Assembly: GCA_034440635.1 (NCBI GenBank)
Contig: JAOTON010001032.1
Coordinates: forward strand, 1,004,001-1,068,000
Origin: Lepas anatifera
Taxonomy: Eukaryota; Arthropoda; Thecostraca; Lepadidae
Length of the DNA: 64,000 nucleotides
Direction of reading: 5' to 3'
The position numbers and the translations under genes were made by a program. This document shows positions 35,001-44,629 of the stretch, in pieces; the stretch's first letter is position 1, and every line of letters begins with the position of its first letter. The notes under the pieces were generated by a model. It was not told the origin of the DNA and made no database searches. It was given only the letters and a program-made list of their open reading frames with translations.

Positions 35001-36475
35001 CGCCGCCGTACCGGCGCGACCCCTACTACGACGTGGCTCCTCCGCGCCGCGAAGCCTACTACGATGTCGCGGTGAGAGCTGGGAGGGGTTCGGAGTTGGG
35101 CGTGTTGTCCCCGAGTGTTTGTTTTGGTGGGGTTTAATGTTGGCGAGATTCGTCGTCCTCGGGAGGTTCATGTCCTGGGTGAAAACGGAAATCAGGTGGT
35201 TAGATCTAGATTTGCTTTTCTGGCGTTTGATGGTATTTTGCGGTATCAAAATTTAATTTTCTATGGCTCTGGAATGGCTCAGTGCGAAAACGTTTCTCCC
35301 TGTCTTTAAGTACGAAGAAAGGACCAGAGACACCTAGGAGACTTGACTAAGGGCTTCCATTCTGCAACTCGCGTGGTTTTCTCGCTCCATCCTCTACTTT
35401 AGCCAAAGCCGTTCTCGGGGTACCGGATGGTGCACTGGGAACGCGGCAAATTCCTCAACTCTAGGTTTAGGTTCAAATCCCATATTGGTCACTTTTTGTC
35501 TGCGTGATATTAACTTTTGGGATCCGTTCCATACCGTTGTAATAAAAAGAGAGCCCTGGTTTCGTCTCCTTCCATTTTTATTTCTTTACAAAATTCGGAA
35601 AACATCCAGTGTCGTTCTGTCTCAAAAGAAACCTGGAAAATGTCGTCTCATCCTGTCTCATTCGCTTTGTTCACGTGGGCAAAGTACGATCCAGATGAAA
35701 TCAGTATAATAATGGAGTCATTGACTCCTTTCAGTGCTATTTCACTCTTACCTAAGCACGTATCGCTCTATAGTGCTAGAGAAATAGCCCTTGATGGAGC
35801 AGATTGACATTCCGATACGGATTGCAGTTTGGCCATGGAACCCAGGTCATAGTTCCTATCTTGTTTGCCACTCCATACCAAACACCAGTCCTCCACCGGC
35901 TCCCTCTAACCCCCCAACATCACGAGCTCTAACGTCACCGCCTCTTCTCCGCCGCAGGACGTCACGGTGAGTATCAGCCAATCGAAGCCCTTGAAGCCTA
36001 TTGAATATGGTAGTGGCTGCCAGATCATGACATCATCCACGAGCAGATAATTTTTTTCCAAGAGGCGCATTTAAAAAATCAAAATATTGAGCTTGTTGTA
36101 CATTTTTCAGAGAAATGATGGATGATTCCATGATTTTCGGCTAAACTACCCCTAATCACACTAAATTCCAGGTTTCGACCAAGCTGCCACATTCCCTTTA
36201 ACCACTCCATACCATCCACCAGTCCCCCAGCAACCCCCTCTACCCCCAACATCACGAGCTCTGACGTCACCACCTCCTCCCCGCCGCAGGACTATTACGC
36301 GGCCGCGCCGATGCCGACCGAATACTACGACGAGTACGAACTGTACGAACGTCGCGGCGCCGTACGACGGGCCGTGCCGCTGCAGCCGGTGCACGACCCG
36401 TACGATCCGTACGCCATGGCGCGGCGCGCGCCGACCGAGGCCCTGTACGACAGACGCCAGCCCACGTACAGGTGA
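29010..36475 (+). CDS. lark: lark / RBM4-type RNA-binding protein, 7 exons
   Basis: Exons 29010-29147, 30127-30254, 31027-31147, 32295-32402, 33567-33640, 34861-35071 and 36290-36475 join with consistent phases into 321 residues. RRM1 spans about residues 8-80 (RNP2 KLFLGNL 9-15, RNP1 KNYGFVHM 41-48). RRM2 spans about 91-163. A CCHC zinc knuckle has Cys175, Cys178, His183 and Cys188. A Tyr/Pro/Ala/Arg-rich tail with repeated YYDV follows. This is the domain order of fly lark and vertebrate RBM4, nuclear-cytoplasmic regulators of splicing and translation. The start is the only Met that gives a full RRM1. The exon 2 donor is GTCAGT, weaker than usual. The final TGA overlaps a possible donor (AGGTGACG); splicing from 36471 to 37038 would end the protein at 37068 with 330 residues and fits the AATAAA at 37137. 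Confidence 0.95.
29222..29660 (+). mobile_element. MITE with TGCGTTCTTTGAA ends in lark intron 1
   Basis: Termini TGCGTTCTTTGAA and TTCAAAGAACGCA form an inverted repeat with one mismatch; CTATGG occurs just outside both. Each half also carries GACGTCAC. An AAGATGGCGGC motif lies at 29363-29373. Confidence 0.75.
29826..30008 (-). mobile_element. tRNA-derived SINE with 14-bp target duplication
   Basis: Exact direct repeats CAAAGCTTTAGCTC lie at 29812-29825 and 30009-30022. The minus strand has an A box near the tRNA-like start (GGTGGCTTAGTGGATAGC), a B box (GGGTTCAGCCCC-like) and the GCAGTTGGTGCGTCGTTAAA tail shared with 5222-5408. Confidence 0.88.
30250..30595 (+). repeat. Minisatellite seeded at the lark exon 2 donor
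   Basis: Unit of roughly 40 bp built from GGTCAGTGGGAGTGTGG and GGTCAGTAGGGGCGCGGC halves. The first unit includes the exon 2 donor (ACG then GTCAGTGGG). More than ten GGTCAGT copies are present. Confidence 0.88.
30707..31013 (+). repeat. Degenerate repeat of about 67 bp at the end of lark intron 2
   Basis: Blocks such as CTACCGATTTCAGTAG, GTGTTCTGTACTTGCGCC and ATCCGTCTCGGC recur four or so times, clearest in the last two copies (30880-31010), just before the exon 3 acceptor. Confidence 0.7.
31625..31792. repeat. AT-rich inverted repeat, GAATACTGCATATATA units
   Basis: Copies of AGAATACTGCATATATAT on the left face copies of GCAGTATTCTATATAT on the right across (TA)n, so one strand can fold into a long hairpin. 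It lies in lark intron 3. Confidence 0.85.
32856..32945 (+). repeat. Four-copy 22-bp tandem repeat
   Basis: Unit AAGCTAACTCGCCATATTGCTT repeated four times; the last copy is partial or mutated. It lies in the lark intron after exon 4. Confidence 0.9.
33619..34303 (+). repeat. 38-bp minisatellite made of the lark exon 5 end and its donor
   Basis: Eighteen copies of a 38-bp unit, the first being the exon itself. Each unit repeats the codons for the second half of the zinc knuckle (GGAGCAAGGACTGTGGACG) plus the splice donor GTTAGTG. Units differ at a few sites (ACTG/ATTG, GAGG/GGGG, GGAC/GGC), and these variants recur in a five- to six-unit order. Confidence 0.95.
35420..35500 (+). mobile_element. 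Possible tRNA-derived SINE fragment
   Basis: A well-formed B box (GGTTCAAATCCC) follows a weak A-box-like GGTGCACTGGGAACGC at about tRNA spacing. Ends are not clear. Intronic in lark. Confidence 0.35.
35870..35960 (+). repeat. Direct copy of lark exon 7 acceptor region
   Basis: About 88 bp here, from CCACTCCATACCA to CCGCCGCAGGAC, is repeated with modest divergence at 36203-36292, just before exon 7. The copy keeps a pyrimidine tract and CAG acceptor. Between the two lies half of a TTAA MITE. Confidence 0.85.
35958..35966 (+). other. lark: Possible 9-nt microexon of lark
   Basis: GACGTCACG sits between a good acceptor (CTCCGCCGCAG) and a consensus donor (GTGAGT). It is phase 0, matching the flanking exons, and would insert Asp-Val-Thr between residues 260 and 261. 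The donor side is transposon sequence. Use in mRNA is not shown by DNA alone. Confidence 0.35.
35961..36204 (-). mobile_element. Half of a TTAA MITE in lark intron 6
   Basis: Matches the right half of the 47106-47562 element, including CAGCCAATCGAAGCCCTTGA, the ATTGAGCTTGTTGTACATTT block and the terminus GCCACATTCCC next to TTTAA. The left half is missing. Confidence 0.75.
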
Positions 36476-36699
36476 CGGGAGGGGCTGGCCGGGAGAGCTC
36501 GCTGTTGACGGGATTGTGGTGGGGAGCGGTGGGCATCGCGGGATGCCAAAACTGGATCGCGGAGGTTTTGTTGGATTTGATTAAGCTCTGAGATCGTGGG
36601 AAGAGTTTTCCATTTTATTATGTGATTTCTTCTTTGCGATCCAAAGTTTTTAATTGAAAACTGCATTCTTGCCCGCTGCCGCGCAGGGTTGGTATGAAC

Positions 36700-37030
36700 A
36701 GACAGCTGTTGACTGAACAGTCAGTTTTTGACGGAACAGTCAGCTGTTTAATGAAGTCAGCTGTTTAATGAACAGTCAGCTGTTTGCTGAACAGTTAGCT
36801 GTTGACTGAACAGTCGGCTGTTTACTCAAAAGTCAGCTAATTACTCAACAGTCAGCTGTTTAATGAACAGTAGGCTGTAAACTCAGCAGTCAGCTGTTGA
36901 ATGAACAGTCGGCTGTTGACTGAACAGTAGGCTGTGTGCTGAAGTCATCTGTTGACTGATCAGTCGGCTGTTAACTGAACAGTCAGCGGTTGACTGAACA
37001 ATCGGCTGTTTGCTTAAGTCAGCTGTTTTG
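36700..37030 (+). repeat. Minisatellite of about 21 bp rich in CAGCTG
   Basis: Many diverged copies of TGAACAGTCAGCTGTTGAC, each with a CAGCTG E-box-type palindrome or the variant CGGCTG. It lies directly after lark exon 7 and abuts the possible final acceptor at 37037. Confidence 0.92.
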
Positions 37031-37136
37031 TCACCAGACGCCCATGCTGGGACCCGCCCGCCAGCTGATCAGACCTTATTTCTTTGAAAGAAAAGCTTCA
37101 CCAGCGATTATTGGTCGTGAAATTTGAATTCAAACG

Positions 37137-37142
37137 AATAAA
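37137..37142 (+). promoter_or_regulatory. Candidate poly(A) signal of lark
   Basis: AATAAA 660 bp after the exon 7 stop but only 69 bp after the stop of the alternative last exon (37038-37068). This spacing favours the spliced ending. Confidence 0.55.
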
Positions 37143-37645
37143 TATTCCGCAATCGTGGAACGTCAATTGGTTTATCGTGGAATAGTGATAGCGGGCCGCC
37201 TAGTTTCGAGTCGGGTGCCGAACTACGGTTGGAAGTGTTCGATTGTGTCGGTACAGTTCTATATTATTATGGTAGGTGTAATAAAAATACTTCGCTTTGA
37301 TTTTCTTACACAATACTTTTTGCTAAAATAATGCATTTACCGGTCGAAAATGTTTATTTGTATGATATGCCATCATATGTTTTCAGCTTACATTTGATAC
37401 GTAATGCTCAGTAATGTATATTGGTTTCATCATAAGCATCTCAGGCGACGAATGTCGTGTATGCTTTACGTTGTTTTGTTCCAGTACTCACAGGCAGCAC
37501 CAGGACACCGGCTCTTTTCCATCTTCCGCAATATCTTCTGTGCCACCTTTTCGGCTGAAGCACTCCTCTGCCCCCCCTCCCCCATACTCGGGAATACACC
37601 TGCATCCCTCCTGTTCGTGCTTACTCGGACCGCAGAGGCCGCCCT

Positions 37646-37878
37646 GTTGCTATGGTAACAGGGCGGCGGCTGGAGATGCAGTCTTTCGGTCGTTGCCATG
37701 GTAACCGTCTCTGTATCTCAGGTCGCATCTGTGCAGTCTCCGTCGGCCGTTGCCATGGTAACACGTATCTAGATCTCAGGTCGCATCTGTGCAGCCTCCG
37801 TCGGCCGTTGTCATGGTAACCGGTATCTAGATCTCAGGTCGCATCTGTGCAGCCTCCGTCGGCCGTTGTCATGGTAAC
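37646..37878 (+). promoter_or_regulatory. Array of five RFX X-box-like sites
   Basis: Sites at 37646-37659, 37692-37705, 37749-37762, 37807-37820 and 37865-37878 all fit GTHNYYATRRNAAC exactly. The last four belong to a tandem repeat of about 58 bp; the first sits inside an 11-bp-arm inverted repeat (37638-37667). X-boxes bind RFX proteins; whether these are used is inference. Confidence 0.5.
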
Positions 37879-38279
37879 CCTTTCCTAGATTTTGGGCCAC
37901 ACTTCTGCAGTCCTCCTGGGTCGTTGTCAGCGCTCCTTCCGTGGACTGAGTCGCTGCTGCTTACCTGCGCTCCCTCACATGCGATCATTCAAATACGGGG
38001 TCTCACACGACCCGCTCCAAGAGTATTCGAGCTCGTTCTTTATCGTGGCCTGGCTGAAATCAGATGTTTTGTCAGAAAACGTTTTCAATTTAATGTATGG
38101 TTACGACTTTTTGTTAATGTTAGATGTGAGAATTGCGTAGGTAACTGTTACTAGTAATTCATGTGGCTCAAGTTTTCTTGTAGTGTTTTCTTATACACGG
38201 GAGACAGTGGCAGAACAAATTTTGATTAAAACGAATTAGGTAGATAAATCCGGAAAACATCTACCGATCAGCGGCCGCG

Positions 38280-38900
38280 ATCGCACGTGACAGACAGATG
38301 GTGGATCTTCTGGTTCAAATTTCGGATTCAATGCCACTGTTTTGTAAACGTACGTCCTGTCGCTCGACTCGACTCGACTTGTCCCCGCGTTTGACTCTGA
38401 CGTGGAAGTTGTCCGTTATCAGTGTTATATGTGTTAAACACGTTCCAGCTTGGAGACGGGTATGTCTGGTTGTAGGTCGCGGGGAGTTCGCTCGTCGGAT
38501 GGTGTGGGTGGTGTCGCTAGTCGGCCCCGGCTCATGCCGTGCCCTCATCTGTCGTTCGCAGACCTGCACCCTCGCCCGCCTCGCGCCACATGTACTAACC
38601 GCCGCGCCACGATCGTCGCGCCGCGCAAACGCCGTCTGCGCGCCAGGAACGTCGCGCCGCGCCAACGCCGTCTGCGCGCCAGGAACGTCGCTGTCGCAAA
38701 CGCGCGCGCGCGCGCCGTCGCGACGCTGCGGGCGGAAATCGTCGCGCTTGTGCGCCAATCGGTCATCGTCGTGGTCGTCGTGGTAGATGTCAAGGTCATC
38801 GCGCCTTTGGCGCCATCCGCTGAGCGATTCGCGAAGCTGAGCTTTGTCTGTTGTCCGATAGGTATAAACAGAAGTCGCTGTCATGCTTTTGTCGTTTGAT
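38280..38900. other. GC-rich stretch with a 36-bp tandem duplication, no convincing gene
   Basis: Very CG-rich from 38560 to 38760, with the block AACGCCGTCTGCGCGCCAGG repeated at about 36-bp spacing. Open frames exist on both strands because stop codons are rare in such sequence. No domain or start context supports any of them. Confidence 0.5.
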
Positions 38901-40609
38901 GTGTTGGCTCTCTAGGGGTCTATATTCCCACCTCTGTTCGTATATCCTTTATAAGAAGTCTCCAGATATCGTTCTCGAGATCAAAAGTCAAAGCTGGGCT
39001 TCTCTGTTCTCCACGTGCATCAGTCCTTGTGACAATCCTCGCAACTGAGGTTTGGTAATGTGTTCTTGAGTCCATTTTATTCCTATAGGAATATTTGAAT
39101 AGAGTATCTTCATAACTCACGTAAATTCACGCGAAGTTTTTTTTGCAGCACTGGGCTTTATTATTCCCCGATATTTTACCACTCTGATGGTAATTGTGAA
39201 TTCACTTGGCTTGATGAAGGGTCGTATCAGACTTCAACCAGTTGCATTTTATCTCAAGCGTGCCCAAGTGGTGGTGCAGTGCAGAGCAATGTCCACTTAC
39301 TGCAGCCTTTGTAAACTTGTCCTCCAGTATGATGTGTATATGACGTCACACTGGCGCCGATATCTGATTGGAGCTATCGTTTTAACGGAACTCGATAAAA
39401 GCTGTTGCTTGAATTTAGCCCAAAATTATTGATTGCATTACCCCCCCGTACGAATGTACCACCGTGTCTGTTCTAAACCATGTTCAATTCCAATCAGCCG
39501 ATAACATTAACAATCAGCGCTGCTCGTCTCTCATTATCCCGAAGCAATTTACACCGTCAAATTAACAACGAATCAACCGCAGTCGAATTCAACTCAATGA
39601 ACCAGTGGATCATTAAGATATCCGTCATTGTCATGCAAAAGGCCGTGTTAACGCACGAACTCTTGAAACCTTGCGCCTGTTTCATTTGAGGACGGGGTTG
39701 TCGGTCTGAAGTTCTGATGGTGTTCAGTTCGGCGTCAGTCTGTTCCCCTGGTCTGCCCGCTGGTGTTGCTTCCCCAAATGTTGATCAGTTGTCCCCGTGA
39801 CCTGGCAGTAATACACATTGGACCTGAAATGGAGTTTTGAGTATGTCGAGCTTGATGAACGGGATAGAAAGTGAATAATATGGTCCTAAACGCGAGTGAT
39901 TTCTGCGTGTAACTACTAATGTGCTGCGTTTTTGTGGGACGTGATGTAGAAACGTGTAGAGATACGCAACACGTGCCATATTAAACCCGTGACGTGATAG
40001 AAAGACTTATGCAAGAACAGGTTGGATAAACTTCCTCCTGCACGATAATTTTTCGAGAAAAAATCAGCAGGTAATATGAACTTTTCGAAGGCCACTCTTT
40101 GATAAAGTTGGTATGACATGGCCCTGGTTCGTTCGTCGTCTAGAAGCCGTTTGAGCCCGGCATCTGACCTTGCTGTGAACCCTTGGGGTGACCTGGCTGG
40201 CGGTTCCCTCTACACTCGCTTGGAGACGGATCGATACCGATGGAACTTGGCATGTCGCCAACGACGCATGGCGATGGCTTCGTCGAAACCGACGGAGGTG
40301 GGCGTGGCCAGAACGTCGAAACACGCCAGCCTGCTGGATAGGGTCGCCGCCATGTTTACTGTACGTGAACAAACCACGTGAGTCAGTCGGATGTTTTATG
40401 CCACGTGCTTGCTGTCTAGTTTGTCTCTCTGGTTTCTACCTAATATTCACAAGTTTTTCTTTTGTTTTTGTTTTCTAACATAACTTCCTAGAACGCATTT
40501 AAGGTATTCAGAGTACTGTGGCATACAAGGGACTCTATCAGTTTCATCAGTGACAACATACATTTCTTCACCAGTGTGTTTAAGCTCCATACAAAAAGTG
40601 TTAGCGGCC

Positions 40610-40760
40610 ATTCAGTAAGCGCGCGCGTTCGGCTCGAATGCGTGACTTCGCAGTGACCAAAGGGTCGCTGGTTGGAGCCCACTGAGAGGCAGGATCTGAC
40701 GACATGCCCTACTCCCGCCAGTCGAAGCTTATCTTGCTCTTCTCGTTTTGGGGCCACGAA
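40610..40760 (+). mobile_element. Possible tRNA-derived SINE
   Basis: GGCCATTCAGTAAGCGCGCG resembles a mutated A box, and GCTGGTTGGAGCCCACTG a B box. The tail is undefined. Confidence 0.35.
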
Positions 40761-40889
40761 CCTCGTAGTTGGTGTATCGTAAAGCTCGGGCAGGAAAAAA
40801 ACGTCAAACGATATTTAGGATGATGCCCTAGGACATGGACACATGAAGTTGCATGTTCATACCTGGAACAAGGCGTAACCCCACACATG

Positions 40890-41220
40890 CCATTGCCCCC
40901 TCCCCCGATCGATTCGGAGCCGCCGCGGCGGCGTCAGCGGGTGGGTATTCTGTGACGCGGACGGCGTCAGAACGGCGCGGCGCCAGAACTGCCTCGCCTG
41001 TGATCCCTGTGGTGGAACTGGCTGTCAGCCCAGCTGGCCTACACGGTCAGGTGAGATCTCGTCCCACTGCGGCGCTTCCCTGTCCGAGAGAGTGCAGGGG
41101 CTGACGGGTTGTTCTCGGCGGCAGACTGCTGTCGGCGCCGGGCTCACACTGCAGCTGGTCTCCGGGTGGGTCCTCATTGGAGGAGATTTCTCCTTCGGCG
41201 AGTGTGTGGTGGGAGGGCAC
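40890..41220 (+). other. GC-rich stretch with weak exon-like features
   Basis: A GC-rich interval with a GTGAGA donor near 41050 and a GGCGGCAG acceptor near 41124. One frame gives several cysteines (CLACDPCGGTGC). I could not assemble a gene or recognise a domain, so this is left as unassigned. Confidence 0.25.
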
Positions 41221-41485
41221 CCCCAGGGGCGGATCCAGAGGGTCTGGTCACACCCCCTCCCGGTCCGCGTTTGCAGGTCACGTTGCCCCCCCCGCCCCTC
41301 CCTTCGTTCGGTATGCCCGTTTTACCGGGACTAGATGACGAACTTTTCACTAGGAGCTCCGCAAAACACCTTGCCCGCATCTAAAGTGGTGTGTGGGAGA
41401 ATTTTTAATTTCCGAGGGGGAATGGTGGCGGATACGGGGGGTTAGGCGGGGTCAAGCCCCCAAATGTCCGCGTGCATATAGTTAA

Positions 41486-42449
41486 CCTTCGCCCCGGTGA
41501 GCGAGGGGTGTTTGAACACCCCTTTCGTTTCGGGTATTTCCGGCGGCGCTAAGCGCCGCCGTACTTGGCCCACCTCAACCTTGTTCAATCCCCTAGCTTT
41601 CCTCAAAATTTAAAGTTTGGGTCATTTCAGGTCAGGTCACCAGTGCAGCTCAAGTGACTTCACCTCCGAAAATGTTTAAGGTGGCATAAGTAAGAAATGG
41701 GTGAATCTATTGGATTGAAACTTATACCACATAATGGGCCCATCAAGTGATACAAAAATTTATTCCGGGATTTTCCATATCGATTACCTGAGGTCAAGCA
41801 CGGGTCATGACCTCTGCATTGGAAATACATTAGAAAAACAGAAATTTGGGTTGTATATGTGTAGATACAGCTGAGAGTACCTTCATATTCACCAAATCAT
41901 AATATCATGGGCCCTTTTCCTGGTTCATGTTGCAATTTTTGACCTGTGACCCCTGAGAGGCCATCTGGGGCTACTTAGCAGTTTTCAGACTTAGGTTAAT
42001 GTTTTTGCGTGGTTGGTGATACAGCCTTTATTTTGTTTTCATTGCGTTTGGATTGCCGTTGCGAGATATTGACTATGCTTGGTTAAAAAGTGACCTTGAC
42101 CTGACCTGAGATCAGGTCATTTTTTGTTTTTGACCTAGTATGGTCATATACATCATTCGATTCGCCGCGACGAGAGAAAGCAAATTGTGCCTAAACATGA
42201 TTCTAACTCACATCTATCGGATTCTAGAGCCCAAAAACTTTACTCAAAATGCCACCTTCTTTGACCTGTCATGACCTCAATATTGACCTGAGCCCAAAAG
42301 TGGATGCTATAGTTTCTTCAGGAATTTGTACGAGATATCCAACAGGGTTCGCGTTTTTTCGCTATCTCGCATAGGGGCCGGGTTCGAGGGGGTGTTCAAA
42401 CACCCCCTCACCTGGGCGAAGGTGGCTCGAAGACCCACCGGGGCTCGGG
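41486..42449 (+). mobile_element. Intact TTAA-flanked AGGTCA-rich element, 964 bp
   Basis: Starts after TTAA (41482-41485) with CCTTCGCCCCGGTG and ends CACCGGGGCTCGGG before TTTA (42450-42453). Both ends carry the palindrome GGTGTTTGAACACC. Near the left end is GGCGGCGCTAAGCGCCGCC. The interior has repeated AGGTCA/TGACCT pentamers. No ORF. Confidence 0.82.
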
Positions 42450-43089
42450 TTTATACATAGGTGGAGGCTGGCGGATAGTTTCCGTTGCTAACATCCGGGA
42501 TTTCATGCAATGGGAAAGAGCAATACGTCAGCGAACCCAAAGGAAGCGTATCAAGCAAGCAATGTAGTTTTTTTCTCTTTTTTTTGTTCGTGGGTGGCAC
42601 TTGGTCTGCTCCGGCTGGTGTCTCCCCCTGCGCACCTTTCCTGCACGTTATACCGCGATTCCCCGACCAGACTCGTCACCGTCTCAGTTTCACACCATCA
42701 TACCAGGAACGCTGCTGATATCCTGCACCACCACCCCCTCCCCCTTCCCCGCCGTGCCCCCGGTTCCCGTTGTGCAAGTTGTCTGCTATCTCTGGACGGA
42801 GCGAAGTGGGTGTAAGACGGGAGGGCGTTTTATCCGCGGGCTAATCTCAGATGACGCGAAGGCCACCCTGCCCGTGTTCGGAGCTATTGATGTTCAGGGG
42901 TGCTTAGTGCTTGTGCTGTACGCATTTCACCCTAGTTAAAGGCACCTGGATACGGCTCTGCCTGCAGAGGTCAGAAAAAATATTGTTTTTCTCCAACGCA
43001 TACTAATTTTCATCCCGATCTAAAGCAGTTTCCCCCTAGAGGAAAAATGGCACGCAATCTCCAACGAGAGATAGAAATAGGTTCCTGAG

Positions 43090-43230
43090 CGCACATAATT
43101 AGGACATACGCGTCGGAAAAGGGCCCCCCACTTTTTGGCCAAAAATTTCCTGATCTCAGTCAAAATGAGAGAAAGCCGGACATTCTTATATCCAGCCGCT
43201 GCGGAAGGCAACGAGGAGCCCAAATTCGAA
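43090..43230 (+). repeat. Dispersed repeat, inverted copy at 54241-54360
   Basis: Blocks ACTTTTTGGCCAAAAATTTCC and GCGGAAGGCAACGAGG appear in reverse complement at 54241-54360 at the same spacing. Class unknown. Confidence 0.6.
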
Positions 43231-43378
43231 CAGTTTTTGGTCCTGATGATGAAAGTTTTTGTCAGTATCATGTTGAAGTTCGGCTGGCCCCCCCCACTTT
43301 TTGCCGGTGGCGACACTTATGAATTAGGATGTATGGCATCTGATTATGTCATACTATGTCAGTGGGCTTATTCACACG

Positions 43379-43575
43379 GAGGGGCTTAGCCAGGGAGGAG
43401 GGGGCGGCAGGGACAGCCGCCCCCCCCTGAGGAACCCGCGAAGGGCCCTTCTGAGGACACGATTCTTTAACAAGCAGGGCACTTTTTACCCATCAGGGCC
43501 CTTTTGGCGCTGTCGCAGGGGCCCTTTTTGGGGCGCCGCCCCTCCCCCTTGAGCGAAATCCTGTCTATGCCCCTG
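43379..43575 (-). mobile_element. hAT-type MITE, reverse copy of the 1-278 family
   Basis: Ends GAGGGGCTTAGCCAGGG and CTGTCTATGCCCCTG; flanks TTCACACG (43371-43378) and TCCACACG (43576-43583) differ at one of eight bases. Confidence 0.82.
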
Positions 43576-43689
43576 TCCACACGTCTCGTTAATTGGGCAA
43601 TAGGTAAATATAATCCAAATAAATGGAGTTGAACGGACCAGGAGGAAGATAGTCAACCCTTTGGTTCTAGATTCCTCAAACTATGTTGG

Positions 43690-44008
43690 CAGACTTAGTT
43701 TTTTCACTCTGCCGTCTGTTTTTTCACTTCTGCCGTGTTTTTTACCTCTGCCGTCTGTTTTTTTCTCCCGTCTGTGTTTATTTACTTCTGTCGTGTTTTG
43801 TATTACCTCTGCCGTCTTTTTTATCTCTGCCGTCTGTGTTTTTTTACCTCTGTTCTTGTTTTTTATTTCTGCCGTCTGTTTTCTCTGCCGCCTGTGTTTT
43901 TTTACATCTGCCGTCTGTGCTGCCTCCTCTGCCGTCTGTGATGTCTCCTCTGCCGTCTGTGTGTTTTTTTACCTCTGCCGTCTGTGTTTTTTACCTCTGC
44001 CGTCTCTG
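43690..44008 (+). repeat. Pyrimidine-rich minisatellite, CTCTGCCGTCTGT units
   Basis: More than fifteen irregular copies of TTTTTACCTCTGCCGTCTGTG separated by T runs. It ends in CTCTGCCGTCTCTGTAG, which looks like a 3-prime splice site. Confidence 0.92.
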
Positions 44009-44629
44009 TAGGCTGCGGGGAAGGCCGGACACGATGCAGTCACTGACGGCGACGGGCTCAAAATCACCTCCCGAAAACCGGGCCGCTCACAACACACGAC
44101 ACCACCCGCTGAATCCAAACAGAACCCACTGATGCGTCGCCTCACGTATTGCTGTTGTGTAATCACCAACCTCCAACTGTGGTGGTGTAGAGAGGCAGAG
44201 GGGGTGCAGCGCTGTGTGCTGGTCGGGTCCACTGTTGGTACCACTGTGTAGGGAGGCCCTGAGCGAGGGGCGCTGTCCAACCGACGCTGGCGAGGCAGCT
44301 CCGCGCAGAACAGGCAGCGCGCTGTGAAACCGGCGGCGCCATACTGGACCATACGTGCACCACACGGAAACCGACCCCAGGTACGGAGAACACCCCGCAG
44401 TCTGCACATTTTGTCAATGTTATTTGGGACAGCTGATTGAAGACGTGGTGGTGTTAATTTCGTGGCGCTAACAGCGAGTGATGTGATATAGTATCAACCC
44501 TGGGAGGGCCGTGCTGAATTGACGACGTAAGAAGACGGAAATATGCCATTTTTGACGTGGAAAATGACCTGTAGGCCCGGTATGAGACGGTCCGATACCA
44601 AAGCGTGCAGTGTGGCCACAGATCACGTG

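Noticed and set aside
34741..35256. 171- and 166-codon ORFs on plus and minus strands
   Set aside because: Both are shadows of lark exon 6 (34861-35071) in other frames; the real frame is fixed by exon phases and the Tyr/Ala/Pro repeat.
38298..38899. Long overlapping open frames on both strands (up to 189 codons)
   Set aside because: They arise in a CG-rich stretch with a 36-bp duplication where stop codons are scarce in most frames at once. No domain, splice or start evidence favours one frame.
43969..44409. 146-codon minus-strand ORF
   Set aside because: It overlaps the pyrimidine minisatellite and has no recognisable motif. The opposite strand is also partly open.
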